Shown: positions 24,218-32,074 of the stretch, one piece after another | Position numbering within the stretch: the first letter of the stretch is position 1 | How the letters are laid out: every line of letters starts with the position of its first letter | From: OCS116 sp051531935 | GTDB lineage: Bacteria; Pseudomonadota; Alphaproteobacteria; Rhizobiales; OSC116 | Direction: 5' to 3' | Assembly: GCA_051531935.1 (NCBI GenBank) | Contig: JAOPTR010000018.1 | Span: 124,001-188,000 of the forward strand | DNA: 64,000 nt | Notes under the pieces: model-generated | The model's input: only the letters and a program-made list of their open reading frames with translations | Databases searched by the model: none | What the model was told of the DNA's origin: nothing | Position numbers and translations under genes: made by a program

Positions 24218-24493
24218 ATGCACATCGACGTTTTTGATACATACGCAAAATCTAAAAATGGAAACATTATGCATTTTGACGTTTTAGTAGATCAGGGAAC
24301 TGCAAAGAAGCTTGCGCTTGGTTACGCCAAGTCGTGGCTATTGGGAATTGGCGAGACAACCTATGAAGTGGAGCAATCAAATTGCAATTTTTGTCATAGT
24401 GAAAAAGCCAATACTCAAATTCAGCAGTCAATAGAAACTCGTGGACATTTTATCCTTCAACTTGATGGATGCCCAGAACCAACAAAATTTTAA
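24218..24493 (+). CDS. DUF2024 family protein
   Basis: A 91-residue protein with the DUF2024 pattern: MHIDVFDTYAKSKNGNIMHFDV, AKSWLLGIG, CNFCHSEKA (CxxC) and a C-terminal GHFILQLDGCPEP. The family is small, soluble and of unknown function. ATG 24218 is chosen because family members begin at MH(I/V)(D/H)VFDTY; an in-frame ATG lies at 24203. It may have been the downstream partner of the truncated AhpD-like gene, whose promoter is now lost. Confidence 0.85.
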   Translation: MHIDVFDTYAKSKNGNIMHFDVLVDQGTAKKLALGYAKSWLLGIGETTYEVEQSNCNFCHSEKANTQIQQSIETRGHFILQLDGCPEPTKF

Positions 24494-24507
24494 AGAAAGA
24501 AAAAACA

Positions 24508-25263
24508 ATGAAATTAAATTTTATAAAATATGTGAGCATATCTTCATTAATAGTGATGGGGATGATAACATCGGCACAAGCTGATGAAAACCATTCTTAC
24601 GAAATTAATGCGGATGTCGGTAATGCCAAAATAACAAGTTTTGATATTGTAAAAACAAACATTAAATCATCTGACAATTGGATTACTTTTACTATGAACG
24701 TTAGTGGGGGTGCTGGAAAAGTTAAACCAACCGCCTCTGGTCAACTAGCAGGTAGTGATGTGTTTTCATATGTTTGGCCTACAAAATTAAATAGCTCATT
24801 GGTTGGTTTTGAGAAAAATCAAGGTATTTTATCAATGGCAATTACCTCTCAGCCTGACTTTGATGACACTCCATTGTTTGATGAAAATGGCGATGGTAAT
24901 TTGGAGAATGATGGTAATGTTTGGCATTCACATTGGGTTGTTTTAGTTCCTGATGATAAATGTGGTGCCGGGGCTCTTAAAGTTAAGGATATTCCTGCTG
25001 GTTCGGTTCCTCAATTACCTGTGACTTGGCCGGGTTTGCCATTATTATTAGATAGCCCAGGTTATTCGCCTGTTTTTTCTGAACAAACCGTAGAGGTTAG
25101 AGTGCCCTTTAGAAACGCTAAAGAACTTGTTGGTATTTCATTTGATGGAGTGACTGCTGGATTGCGCGTAAACGCAAGCGCTCACGCGCCTTTGCTATGT
25201 GTTGTTGATGTTTTTGACATCGCATCGGGTGATTTATTGCTGACGGGTATGATTGGGAATTAA
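24508..25263 (+). CDS. Secreted hypothetical protein with EF-hand-like loop
   Basis: From ATG 24508 (AAAGAAAGAAAAAAC upstream) it is a 251-residue protein with a clear signal peptide (hydrophobic ISSLIVMGMI, cleavage near AQA-DEN). The mature part is beta-rich and contains an Asp/Asn-rich loop, FDENGDGNLENDGN, that looks like a Ca-binding EF-hand or dockerin loop. Two Cys residues (DDKCGAGA and PLLCVVDV) could form a disulfide. I do not recognise the family. It follows the DUF2024 gene by 14 bp and precedes a strong hairpin, so it is the last gene of that unit. Confidence 0.72.
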   Translation: MKLNFIKYVSISSLIVMGMITSAQADENHSYEINADVGNAKITSFDIVKTNIKSSDNWITFTMNVSGGAGKVKPTASGQLAGSDVFSYVWPTKLNSSLVGFEKNQGILSMAITSQPDFDDTPLFDENGDGNLENDGNVWHSHWVVLVPDDKCGAGALKVKDIPAGSVPQLPVTWPGLPLLLDSPGYSPVFSEQTVEVRVPFRNAKELVGISFDGVTAGLRVNASAHAPLLCVVDVFDIASGDLLLTGMIGN

Positions 25264-25273
25264 ACTAGATATG

Positions 25274-25308
25274 GTTCGAAGGAGGTATTTGAAATGCTTC
25301 CTTCGAAC
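25274..25308 (+). terminator. Hairpin after secreted hypothetical protein gene
   Basis: Perfect arms GTTCGAAGGA (25274-25283) and TCCTTCGAAC (25299-25308) enclose a 15-nt loop, 10 bp after the stop codon. No T-run follows directly, so termination efficiency is uncertain. Confidence 0.65.
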
Positions 25309-25376
25309 TCATAATTGTTGTCCATAAAGATCTCTTGTATCTTTCACTTATAATGCGGTTTTTTTTAATTTGGGCT

Positions 25377-25454
25377 TAGGTATGAGCATAGGAATATCAA
25401 CTTCCAAATTCCTCTTATATTGAAGCATGGAATACTCATGTGAGACAGGTTTCT
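25377..25454 (+). pseudogene. 78-bp decayed remnant of a DUF6499 gene
   Basis: This stretch aligns without gaps to 11063-11140 of the frameshifted DUF6499 gene; I count 59 of 78 identical bases by hand. In the same frame, Trp codons have become stops (TGG to TGA and TGG to TAG) and a CAG has become TAG, while YIEAWN-HV-QVS is still readable. It is thus a dead fragment of a second copy of the element regulator. Confidence 0.85.
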
Positions 25455-25615
25455 GGGCATAAACCACATAAATAGCGTTGTGTGGCGGGGAGTTAACAAA
25501 ATCATCGTTTTATGGAGCTAGGGGCTATGGGAGGATTATTTGGTTGTGGTTTTTGATTAGAGACTTGAAAATTGAACTCAATGTTATAAATATGATTGTT
25601 AATGAGAATCAATAA

Positions 25616-26236
25616 TTGGGTATTTATAAATTGAATGAACTGCTTCGCCAAAATACGCTAAGTCATATGCGTGATGTTATGGAACAATATGCCCCAATTT
25701 CGGATGAATTGTGGGCTGAATTGTTGAACATTGTATCTGTGGAACATGTGCAGAATGGTGCAAACGTAATTAAAATTGGTGATGTTGCTCGCTATTTTTA
25801 TTTTTTGAGTAAAGGGTTGTTTCGGGTTTATTTTTTGGGCGGGGTGGATTTTGACAAAGAAATAAACAAAAATTTCTTCGTTGAAGGGCAATTTCCAGCC
25901 AGCCTTGTTGCTAGCCTTAAAAATCAAGAATCTGATTTTTGTCTTCAATCGTTGGAAGATTCGATTGTTGTGAAAATTAATCACTCGAAATATCGGGAAT
26001 TATTATTCAATAACAATGAATTGATGCAATATCATATTATTTATCTTGAAGCGAATTGGGTGCTAAAGGCTGAGCCATTTGTATCTTCACTTCTGGCGGA
26101 TGATAGTATGAAGAGGTATGAAGACTTCCTTCGTGATTATCCAAACTTAGTTGACCGTATACCGTTGCACCACGTAGCCTCTAAAATTGGAATTACGCCT
26201 ACGCAGCTTAGCCGCATTCGTAAAAAAATAAAATAA
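25616..26236 (+). CDS. Crp/Fnr-family cyclic-nucleotide-binding-domain regulator
   Basis: A protein of up to 206 residues. The N-terminal ~130 residues form a cNMP-binding beta-roll (VEHVQNGANVIKIGDVARYFYFLSKGLFRVYF, FFVEGQFPASLVASL), and the C-terminus has a short HTH (LHHVASKIGITPTQLSRIRKK). This is the Crp-like group common in Bacteroidetes and some proteobacteria. The start is unsure: TTG 25616 follows an in-frame stop, TTG 25631 is also possible, and the first ATG is 25667. It is co-directional with YdcZ-like and NAT genes 50 bp downstream and may regulate them. Confidence 0.82.
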   Translation: MGIYKLNELLRQNTLSHMRDVMEQYAPISDELWAELLNIVSVEHVQNGANVIKIGDVARYFYFLSKGLFRVYFLGGVDFDKEINKNFFVEGQFPASLVASLKNQESDFCLQSLEDSIVVKINHSKYRELLFNNNELMQYHIIYLEANWVLKAEPFVSSLLADDSMKRYEDFLRDYPNLVDRIPLHHVASKIGITPTQLSRIRKKIK

Positions 26237-26288
26237 CCTCTCAACATATGTAAAGGCGCATTAAAAAATAGGCCCTTATAGTGTGTGC

Positions 26289-26735
26289 ATGAACAATATT
26301 ATATTAATTTTCTTCGCTATGCTTTCTGGTATGGCCATTGCCATGCAAAGTGGAATGAGTGGGCAGTTGGGTAAACTCCTTCAATCGCCTTTTGCTGCGA
26401 CTTTTGTGGTGTCATTTGTTACTGCTATGCTGATTTTAATTTTGGTGAGTGTGACAAGGGTTGGGTTGCCAAGTTTTTCTAGCATTAAAGACATACCTGT
26501 TCATTTGTGGTTTTTAGGCAGCATATTTAGCGCGGTGGCATTATCGACAATTTACTGGTTGATGCCGCAAATTGGGGTGTCTAACGTTATGGTGGGGGTG
26601 TTGATGGGGCAAATTATTATGTCGATTTTGGCAAGCCATTTTGGTTGGTTCAATATGCCTGTAAATTCTGTTTCTATAATGAAGCTTGGTGGTGTTATGA
26701 TGTTGTTTGCTGGTGTGGTTTTAGTGAATTTATAG
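26289..26735 (+). CDS. DMT/YdcZ (DUF606) family membrane protein
   Basis: A 148-residue, very hydrophobic protein with five predicted membrane segments, matching the single-domain DUF606/YdcZ branch of the drug/metabolite transporter superfamily: AMLSGMAIAMQSGMSGQLGKL at the start, STIYWLMPQIGVSNVMVGVLMGQI and MKLGGVMMLFAGVVLVNL at the end. Such half-size proteins work as homo- or heterodimers, and the substrate is unknown. ATG 26289 is preferred over an in-frame GTG at 26283. The next gene (NAT) starts 7 bp later, implying an operon. Confidence 0.87.
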   Translation: MNNIILIFFAMLSGMAIAMQSGMSGQLGKLLQSPFAATFVVSFVTAMLILILVSVTRVGLPSFSSIKDIPVHLWFLGSIFSAVALSTIYWLMPQIGVSNVMVGVLMGQIIMSILASHFGWFNMPVNSVSIMKLGGVMMLFAGVVLVNL

Positions 26736-26742
26736 GTGAGAT

Positions 26743-27543
26743 ATGCAAGATTTTAAAGCTGAATATATAAAGCAATTGGGTTTGAATGTGGATGCAAACC
26801 CTATCGAATTAATTAATCAAATGATAGTTGAGCACCAAACCCGTTTCACATTTAATAATTTAGATGTTTTGCTCAATAAATTAGAAATAATTTCATTAGA
26901 AATTGAAGATCTCTTTGAAAAGATAGTGTTAAAAAAACGCGGTGGATACTGTTTTGAACATAATAAGTTGTTTTTTTATATGTTGGAACAGCTAGGCTTT
27001 ACCGTGATGCCTTGTTTGGCACGGGTGGTTTATGGCAGTAATAAAGACGTGCCTCAAACTCACCGCATGAACATTGTCACGATTGACGGGCTGGAATATG
27101 TAGCCGATGTTGGGTTTGGGCCGTATTCGCCTATGTCGTTAATTCCAATGTCTGGGGATGAAATAACTGCGCCCGACAAGCAGGTTTTTCGGGTTGTTAG
27201 CTCAGAAGAAGGGTTGTTTAAGCTAGAAGTTCAAAATAAAAAGGGTTTCTTTGCCCTATATACATTTACAAGAACCAAAAGCTTTGAATCTGATTTTGAA
27301 CTGGCTAATTATTATTCAAATACGCATCCGAAGGCCAAGTTCACTCAGAAATTAACGATTTCGCTTAAAAACAAAGGAGACACTAAGTTTATTAGCGAAG
27401 GCGTCTATTCGACTATAAGCTCAACTGAAAGAAGTGACGAAAAATTAGAGAAGCCGCAGCGACTGCAGGAGCTTTTGTCTCAAAATTTTAATATTGAAAT
27501 CGAGCCTGATGAAGCAGATTTCATTTTCAAAATGTTTAATTGA
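26743..27543 (+). CDS. nat: Arylamine N-acetyltransferase
   Basis: The 266-residue protein has the NAT catalytic triad: Cys in KRGGYCFEHN (RGGxCxE motif, near residue 70), His in PQTHRMNIVTIDG and Asp in EYVADVGFGPYSP. The family transfers acetyl (or another acyl) from acyl-CoA to arylamines or hydrazines through a Cys thioester. Length is normal. It starts just after the YdcZ-like gene behind GGTGAGAT, so transport and acetylation of an amine-type compound may be linked. The physiological substrate is unknown. Confidence 0.92.
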   Translation: MQDFKAEYIKQLGLNVDANPIELINQMIVEHQTRFTFNNLDVLLNKLEIISLEIEDLFEKIVLKKRGGYCFEHNKLFFYMLEQLGFTVMPCLARVVYGSNKDVPQTHRMNIVTIDGLEYVADVGFGPYSPMSLIPMSGDEITAPDKQVFRVVSSEEGLFKLEVQNKKGFFALYTFTRTKSFESDFELANYYSNTHPKAKFTQKLTISLKNKGDTKFISEGVYSTISSTERSDEKLEKPQRLQELLSQNFNIEIEPDEADFIFKMFN

Positions 27544-27555
27544 GGTTGTTAAAAG

Positions 27556-27933
27556 TTACACCGCTTTGCTAAGTTCAGCGTTTTGATCGTCTGAACTTGG
27601 CGTGCATGGCTCAACCATTTTCCATTTCACAGAAAGATCACTCAATTGATTGAGAACCTCGCGCAGCTCTAAACCGCGGGCGGTTAGTGTATATGAAACT
27701 TCGGGTGGAATTGTGGGCTTGAACGAACGCGATACAAAGCCTGTATCTTCGAGTTTGCGTAGCCTTTCGGTTAACATGCGGGATGAAATTCCCGGAACCA
27801 TCCGTTTAAGCTCGCCAAACCGAACTGTGCCATTATTGGCTAGTCGCCATAATATATAGGTTGTCCAAGGCCCAGAAATGATACGTAAAAGCTCATCCAT
27901 CGGGCAGGAGATTGGGGCATCTGTAAATTTCAT
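27556..27933 (-). CDS. HxlR-family transcriptional regulator
   Basis: A 125-residue winged-helix protein of the HxlR family: CPMDELLRIISGPWTTYILWRLA at the start, ELKRMVPGISSRMLTERLRKLEDTGFVSR for the recognition helix, and SYTLTARGLELREVLNQLSDLSVKW. HxlR regulators often sense quinones, aldehydes or oxidants and control a divergent oxidoreductase gene. Here the flavodoxin-like reductase starts 115 bp away on the other strand. The intergenic DNA carries several TTAC repeats (27964-27995) that could be its site. Confidence 0.92.
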   Translation of the reverse strand: MKFTDAPISCPMDELLRIISGPWTTYILWRLANNGTVRFGELKRMVPGISSRMLTERLRKLEDTGFVSRSFKPTIPPEVSYTLTARGLELREVLNQLSDLSVKWKMVEPCTPSSDDQNAELSKAV

Positions 27934-28048
27934 TTTTAAAAGTTATCCCTTGGTTACGCCAAAATTACTACTAGTTACTTAATAATACCTACTTACAAAA
28001 AATAATCAAGTTGCTATTTTGACACCGAATTTAACTAAGGAGAATATA

Positions 28049-28624
28049 ATGGGAAAACAAGTGAGTGTAATTGTTGTGTATCATAGTGGATACGGACATA
28101 CAAAGGTACAAGCTGAATCTATTTTCGAGGGTGCGCAATCGGTAGATAATGCAAATGTTAAATTGTTGGATGCTGATTATGCGGCGGCCAATCTGGATGA
28201 ATTGGCATCAGCCGATGCTATTATTTTTGGCTCGCCTACATATATGGGCACTGTTTCAGCACCGTTTAAAGAGTTTATGGATGCATCATCAACCGTTTGG
28301 ATGGAACAGGGTTGGAAAAATAAAATCGCTGGTGGTTTTACCAATTCATCTAGCCAATCTGGCGACAAAACTGGCACATTGCAAACGATGTCTGTTTTTG
28401 CTGCGCAACATGGCATGGTTTGGGTTGGTTTAGACCTACCGCCAGGTAATAACTCTACTGCAGGGTCGGAAGATTCTTTAAACCGTATGGGTGCAAGCCT
28501 TGGCGCAATGGCGCAATCTTTGGCAGATGTTGGGGCAGACATTGCACCACCATCGGCTGACAGAAGAACAGCACATTACTATGGAGCAAGAATTGCAAAA
28601 GCGGCTCTTCGTTGGGCTGAATAG
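28049..28624 (+). CDS. Flavodoxin-family NAD(P)H:quinone oxidoreductase (WrbA-like)
   Basis: From ATG 28049 (TAAGGAGAATATA ribosome site) it is a 191-residue flavodoxin fold. The FMN phosphate loop VVYHSGYGHTKVQAESI, FGSPTYMGTVSAPFKEFMDAS and GGFTNSSSQSGDKTGTLQTM match WrbA/NADPH-dependent FMN reductases, which reduce quinones by two electrons. It is divergent from the HxlR regulator, a common quinone/aldehyde-response pair. It ends in a terminator 50 bp downstream, so it is monocistronic. Confidence 0.9.
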   Translation: MGKQVSVIVVYHSGYGHTKVQAESIFEGAQSVDNANVKLLDADYAAANLDELASADAIIFGSPTYMGTVSAPFKEFMDASSTVWMEQGWKNKIAGGFTNSSSQSGDKTGTLQTMSVFAAQHGMVWVGLDLPPGNNSTAGSEDSLNRMGASLGAMAQSLADVGADIAPPSADRRTAHYYGARIAKAALRWAE

Positions 28625-28673
28625 TATAGTTTCCGCTAACTAATTATTCGAGTTGTGAAAATAGCTTTAAAGT

Positions 28674-28712
28674 GGCCACTCAACCTTAACGGGGTGAGTG
28701 GTCTCTCTTTTT
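28674..28712 (+). terminator. Rho-independent terminator after flavodoxin-like gene
   Basis: GGCCACTCA (28674-28682) pairs with TGAGTGGTC (28695-28703), with one wobble, around a 12-nt loop, followed by TCTCTTTTT. Confidence 0.82.
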
Positions 28713-28859
28713 GATCATGTTATTTTGACATTCAGCCATGTCACATAAATTGATTGAAATAATATGCTTGTTTTTGCATGAAACTCCCAAAAGACTCCCT
28801 TGAACATTATTTTAAAATGTCCATATACCTAAAATTATTATATTTCTTGGGAGGGAATC

Positions 28860-29336
28860 ATGACTAAAGGGCTTCGCCTATTCCAAATAATTGGTAGCAT
28901 TTTAATGTTTAGTGGGATTTTTGCATCAATTGTGATGAACCAAGTGGTGGGTGTTCAAGTTGACATACAGCTTATTTATGCGCATCGACAATTTGTTTCT
29001 GCGATGACCTATGCGTTAACAATACCAGGTATGTGGCTTGCTATTTTAGCGACCGTTACAATGTTTTCTATCAGCAAAAAAAATCCATTGGGTAACATAT
29101 GGTATGCGTTAATGACAATTTTAATGTTGCTCATGGCACTTAATGCAAACTTGATACTTATGCCTTTGGTTGACCAAGTTAGCCAAATGGCTGGCAAAAG
29201 TCTAGATACTGGCATTTTAGCAGAAAACTATGCGCCTCTTAAATTAAAAGAAGATATATTTGGTGCAGCGAATTTTTTCATGGCACTAATTACCTTTAAT
29301 ATTGGATACTTCAAGCCAATCTCAAAGGCGGAATAG
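28860..29336 (+). CDS. Four-helix integral membrane protein of unknown function
   Basis: The 158-residue protein has four hydrophobic segments: ~8-28 (FQIIGSILMFSGIFASIVM), ~50-70, ~83-105 and ~135-150. Between them lie HRQFVSAMTYALTIPGMWLAI and a hydrophilic stretch (VSQMAGKSLDTGILAENYAP). The layout resembles small DUF2269/DUF1772-like membrane proteins, but I cannot assign a family firmly. A TTGGGAGGGAATC ribosome site supports ATG 28860. It stands alone. No function is proposed. Confidence 0.7.
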   Translation: MTKGLRLFQIIGSILMFSGIFASIVMNQVVGVQVDIQLIYAHRQFVSAMTYALTIPGMWLAILATVTMFSISKKNPLGNIWYALMTILMLLMALNANLILMPLVDQVSQMAGKSLDTGILAENYAPLKLKEDIFGAANFFMALITFNIGYFKPISKAE

Positions 29337-29678
29337 GCCAGCTACCTTAGCGGCTAGTCTTTGGACCAAATAGCTTGCTCGCAACCAAGAGCCACTCAAC
29401 AAAAAACAGATATGCGTATAGTCGCGTATTCTAGTGAAGCGCTGGAAATTTCTTTAGGGCTTAAACCAGTACGCGCCATGTCATTATTCCTGTTGTATCG
29501 TTATCAGTTTTGATGGTTTTGAACAAAAAATCTTGCACACACTCTTGAATTTTAGTCAAGAGGTAAAGGCTAAGCCCAGTTAAATAGCGACTTAGCGGTT
29601 GATTGTTTGAGATAGATACTGAATATATTAATATGAAATGTTACTCAGTTATATACCAATTTCTTGAGAGGCAACGCC
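29337..29678. other. 342-bp intergenic region
   Basis: No intact gene. A short plus-strand frame from 29412 reads MRIVAYSSEALEISLGLKP and faintly resembles the PAS domain start of a phytochrome-type sensor; it stops after 33 codons. I see no clear terminator and only a weak promoter region before the pentapeptide gene. Confidence 0.45.
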
Positions 29679-30257
29679 GTGAACTTACATCATAAATCAT
29701 ATGAAAAACAGAATTTTGAAGACTTAGCTTTGCCCCATTCAAACTTGGCTGATAAGGAATTTGTGAATTGCGTTTTTACGAAATGCGATTTTAGAAATTG
29801 TGATTTTTCCAGAACAACATTTATTCAATGCGTGTTTAGTTCATGTAATTTGTCAAATATAAAGATTGATGATTGTCGGCTACAGGATATAAAATTTACA
29901 CGATCTAAGATTGTGGGAGCAAATTTTGCTTCGATTAACAGGCTTATTATTGATTTTTCGTTTGATGATACGATTGTTAATTTTTGTAATTTTGGTGATT
30001 TAGATATCAAGCATACTAAATTTATTTCGTGCGTGATGAGAGAAACAGATTTCTTTAAAGCTAATCTGAGTGGGTGTGATTTTAAAAACGCCGATTTACA
30101 AGGCGCTCGTTTTCAGAATTGTAATTTGAAAAAGGCGAGTTTCATTGGGGCTAAAAATTATTTTGTTGATCCCGTTGATAATGACGTAAGGCAAGCAAAG
30201 TTTTCTGCTCCAGAGGTGTTGTCCTTATTGTCAAAATTTAAAATCGAAATTGTCTAA
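29679..30257 (+). CDS. Pentapeptide-repeat protein, Cys-rich (first of pair)
   Basis: From GTG 29679 (GAGAGGCAAC ribosome site at 29667) it has 192 residues. From residue ~15 to 165 it follows the A(D/N)LxX right-handed beta-helix pattern: FVNCVFTKCDFRNCDFSRTT, FIQCVFSSCNLSNIKID, FFKANLSGCDFKNADLQGA. Many coils carry Cys at the i-2 position, which is unusual. There is no signal peptide. Qnr/MfpA-like DNA mimicry is possible, but nothing in the sequence proves it. A second pentapeptide protein follows 11 bp later, so the two are one unit. Confidence 0.88.
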   Translation: MNLHHKSYEKQNFEDLALPHSNLADKEFVNCVFTKCDFRNCDFSRTTFIQCVFSSCNLSNIKIDDCRLQDIKFTRSKIVGANFASINRLIIDFSFDDTIVNFCNFGDLDIKHTKFISCVMRETDFFKANLSGCDFKNADLQGARFQNCNLKKASFIGAKNYFVDPVDNDVRQAKFSAPEVLSLLSKFKIEIV

Positions 30258-30268
30258 CCTTCAGAAAA

Positions 30269-31036
30269 ATGAGCAAATATATGATAAATTGCACAATAAA
30301 TGCAGACATTCGAGATGCTTGTAACGAAGACCAAGCCATCAGCCAACACTTCACCACTCGCTCGCCCGAAAATTGGTCATTTGAACAAATGACCTTTATT
30401 GACTGTGTTTTTGAAGGGTTAGAGTTTTATAATTGTAAATTTACCAATGCAAAGTTTGAAAATTGCCAATTTAGGCAAGTTATTTTTAACCAATGTGACT
30501 TGAGTAAAGCTAATTTTACGAATTGCACCATCGAAGAGAGTGACTTGAATAATCTAACTTTTCGTGAAGTGAAATTAAATGGTAGTGAGTTTGTTGGCTG
30601 CCACTTTCCATCAATAATTGTAAAAAATAGTGGCTTTATTGGTGCTTCTATCCATAAAACTAACCTTAAAAACTCTGCATTCTATGAATGTAACTTTGCG
30701 CGTAAGGCAAAGGGTGCGTATTTTAACGGATTAAAAGTAACAAAATCTAAAATGCAAAATATGATGTTAAATGCCAATAATTTATCGGGTTTACAATTTG
30801 AAGAGTGTGATTTTACATCCACCGATTTGAGTGAATGTACGTTCGTGAATACATTATTTAGTGACTGTCAGTTGAATGATGTTAGTTTTCGGCATTCTAA
30901 CCTACATGGACTAACTCTTGAAAGAGCACAGATTTTTGATGTTGATTTTGATAAATGTGCTTCTATCAGTGGCCTTAAAATATCGAAAGATTTAACCGAG
31001 CAAATGCTTGCAACTTGCGGAATTTCTATTGTTTGA
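30269..31036 (+). CDS. Pentapeptide-repeat protein (second of pair)
   Basis: The 255-residue protein has pentapeptide coils from residue ~45 to 240: FIDCVFEGLEFYNCKFTNAK, FENCQFRQVIFNQCDLSKAN, FTSTDLSECTFVNTLFSDCQ. It shares the Cys-rich coil style of the preceding gene, so the pair looks like a duplication followed by divergence. It carries a 40-residue non-repeat head (ADIRDACNEDQAISQHFTTR) and no signal peptide, so it is cytosolic. The start could be ATG 30269 or 30281; neither has a strong ribosome site, suggesting translational coupling to the first gene. Confidence 0.87.
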   Translation: MSKYMINCTINADIRDACNEDQAISQHFTTRSPENWSFEQMTFIDCVFEGLEFYNCKFTNAKFENCQFRQVIFNQCDLSKANFTNCTIEESDLNNLTFREVKLNGSEFVGCHFPSIIVKNSGFIGASIHKTNLKNSAFYECNFARKAKGAYFNGLKVTKSKMQNMMLNANNLSGLQFEECDFTSTDLSECTFVNTLFSDCQLNDVSFRHSNLHGLTLERAQIFDVDFDKCASISGLKISKDLTEQMLATCGISIV

Positions 31037-31088
31037 TAAGTCTGCTCATAAAAATATATCTGATGAATGGCTACTAAACAGTGAGGTG

Positions 31089-31883
31089 TCAACTCGTGTA
31101 TGTGAGTGAGATGTTTCGCTGCTCTAGCATATTCACAATGTCTGGATTTGGAGTTTTGTCGGTTATCAGCATGTCGATTTTTGTTTCTTCATCTATATGA
31201 ATGGGCGCCAATCTGTCGAATTTTTTACTATCTGCGACAATTATGGACGTATTGGCACGTTTTGTAGCTTCTCGCGATAAATCGGCCTCCTGCATATCAT
31301 GTAGCATAAAACCGTTTTCAGAATTAATGGCACTTACTGATAAGATGGCATACTGAACATTGAAACGGCGAATGAATTGGATGGCATCGAAACCGAACGC
31401 GCCGCCATCATGTGAGCGCAGCTCGCCACCCGCTTGGAAAACCCGATTATTATTTCGTTTGGAAAGTATGTTGCTTATATTCACAGAATTGGTGACGATG
31501 AAAAGATCGTGATGATTGCGCAGAGCTTGCGCAATATAGGCCGTGGTGGAGCCAATGTCTAAAAATAGTGAATCACCATCCTTTATCATATTGGCGACAG
31601 TTGCGGCTAACAGCTGTTTTACACCTGCATTTTTGTCCATACGTGATCTGAATGGTTGTTCGACTTGATCTAAATCGGCAATCAGTAAAACCCCACCATG
31701 TATTTTTTTAACAAGCGACTTTGCTTCTAGTGTTTTGATGTTTCGTCTTACGGTTTCATCCGAAACATTTAAACTCTTGGCTAAAAAGCTAATGCGGCAA
31801 TTGCCCCCAGAAAGACGAATCTCGCGTAAAATTTCATGTTCTCGGTGACTAATGTGTGAGAAATCCGCAGGTGTATGGCTCAA
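31089..31883 (-). CDS. DeoR-family transcriptional regulator
   Basis: The 264-residue protein has a DeoR helix-turn-helix (REHEILREIRLSGGNCRISFLAKSLNVSDETVRRNIKTLEAKSLVKKIHGG) and a C-terminal DeoRC sugar-phosphate-isomerase-like sensor (FLDIGSTTAYIAQAL, NSVNISNIL, FQAGGELRSHDGGAFG). DeoR effectors are usually phosphorylated metabolites. It is divergent from the betaine-type binding protein gene. The kinase-like phosphotransferase encoded in that operon could make the phosphorylated inducer (inference). Confidence 0.92.
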   Translation of the reverse strand: MSHTPADFSHISHREHEILREIRLSGGNCRISFLAKSLNVSDETVRRNIKTLEAKSLVKKIHGGVLLIADLDQVEQPFRSRMDKNAGVKQLLAATVANMIKDGDSLFLDIGSTTAYIAQALRNHHDLFIVTNSVNISNILSKRNNNRVFQAGGELRSHDGGAFGFDAIQFIRRFNVQYAILSVSAINSENGFMLHDMQEADLSREATKRANTSIIVADSKKFDRLAPIHIDEETKIDMLITDKTPNPDIVNMLEQRNISLTYTS

Positions 31884-31938
31884 TTTTGATCTCCGTAAGG
31901 TTTATATTTTGGCATAATATCATGATCAGCCATCAAAG

Positions 31939-31953
31939 CCACATATTATGTGG
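31939..31953. promoter_or_regulatory. Candidate DeoR operator palindrome
   Basis: The perfect inverted repeat CCACAT-ATT-ATGTGG lies 55 bp upstream of the deoR start, in the divergent intergenic region. The TGTGGAAT unit following the right arm recurs at 32010-32017, just after a TTGACA hexamer (32002-32007), so the regulator may bind two sites flanking both promoters. Confidence 0.6.
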
Positions 31954-32074
31954 AATATTTAATTGAAAAACTACACATAGCCACAAATTGAAGTAAATGT
32001 GTTGACAAATGTGGAATTAGTGAGCAAATTTTATAAAAAGAAGTGTTTGTAATAACTGAGGGAGGAAGTTGGTT

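Larger units (their letters stand above)
25264..25615. other. 352-bp intergenic region with hairpin and pseudogene scrap
   Basis: The stretch contains the hairpin at 25274-25308 and the 78-bp DUF6499 remnant at 25377-25454, listed separately. The remainder (25455-25615) is AT-rich leader of the Crp-type gene without further recognisable features. Confidence 0.6.

Noticed and set aside
28813..28822. A GTCCATATA half-element like operator 3 upstream of the membrane protein at 28860.
   Set aside because: The right arm TGGAC is missing, so it is probably chance.
29412..29515. Short frame resembling the start of a phytochrome PAS domain.
   Set aside because: Only about 20 residues of weak resemblance; not enough to call a pseudogene.
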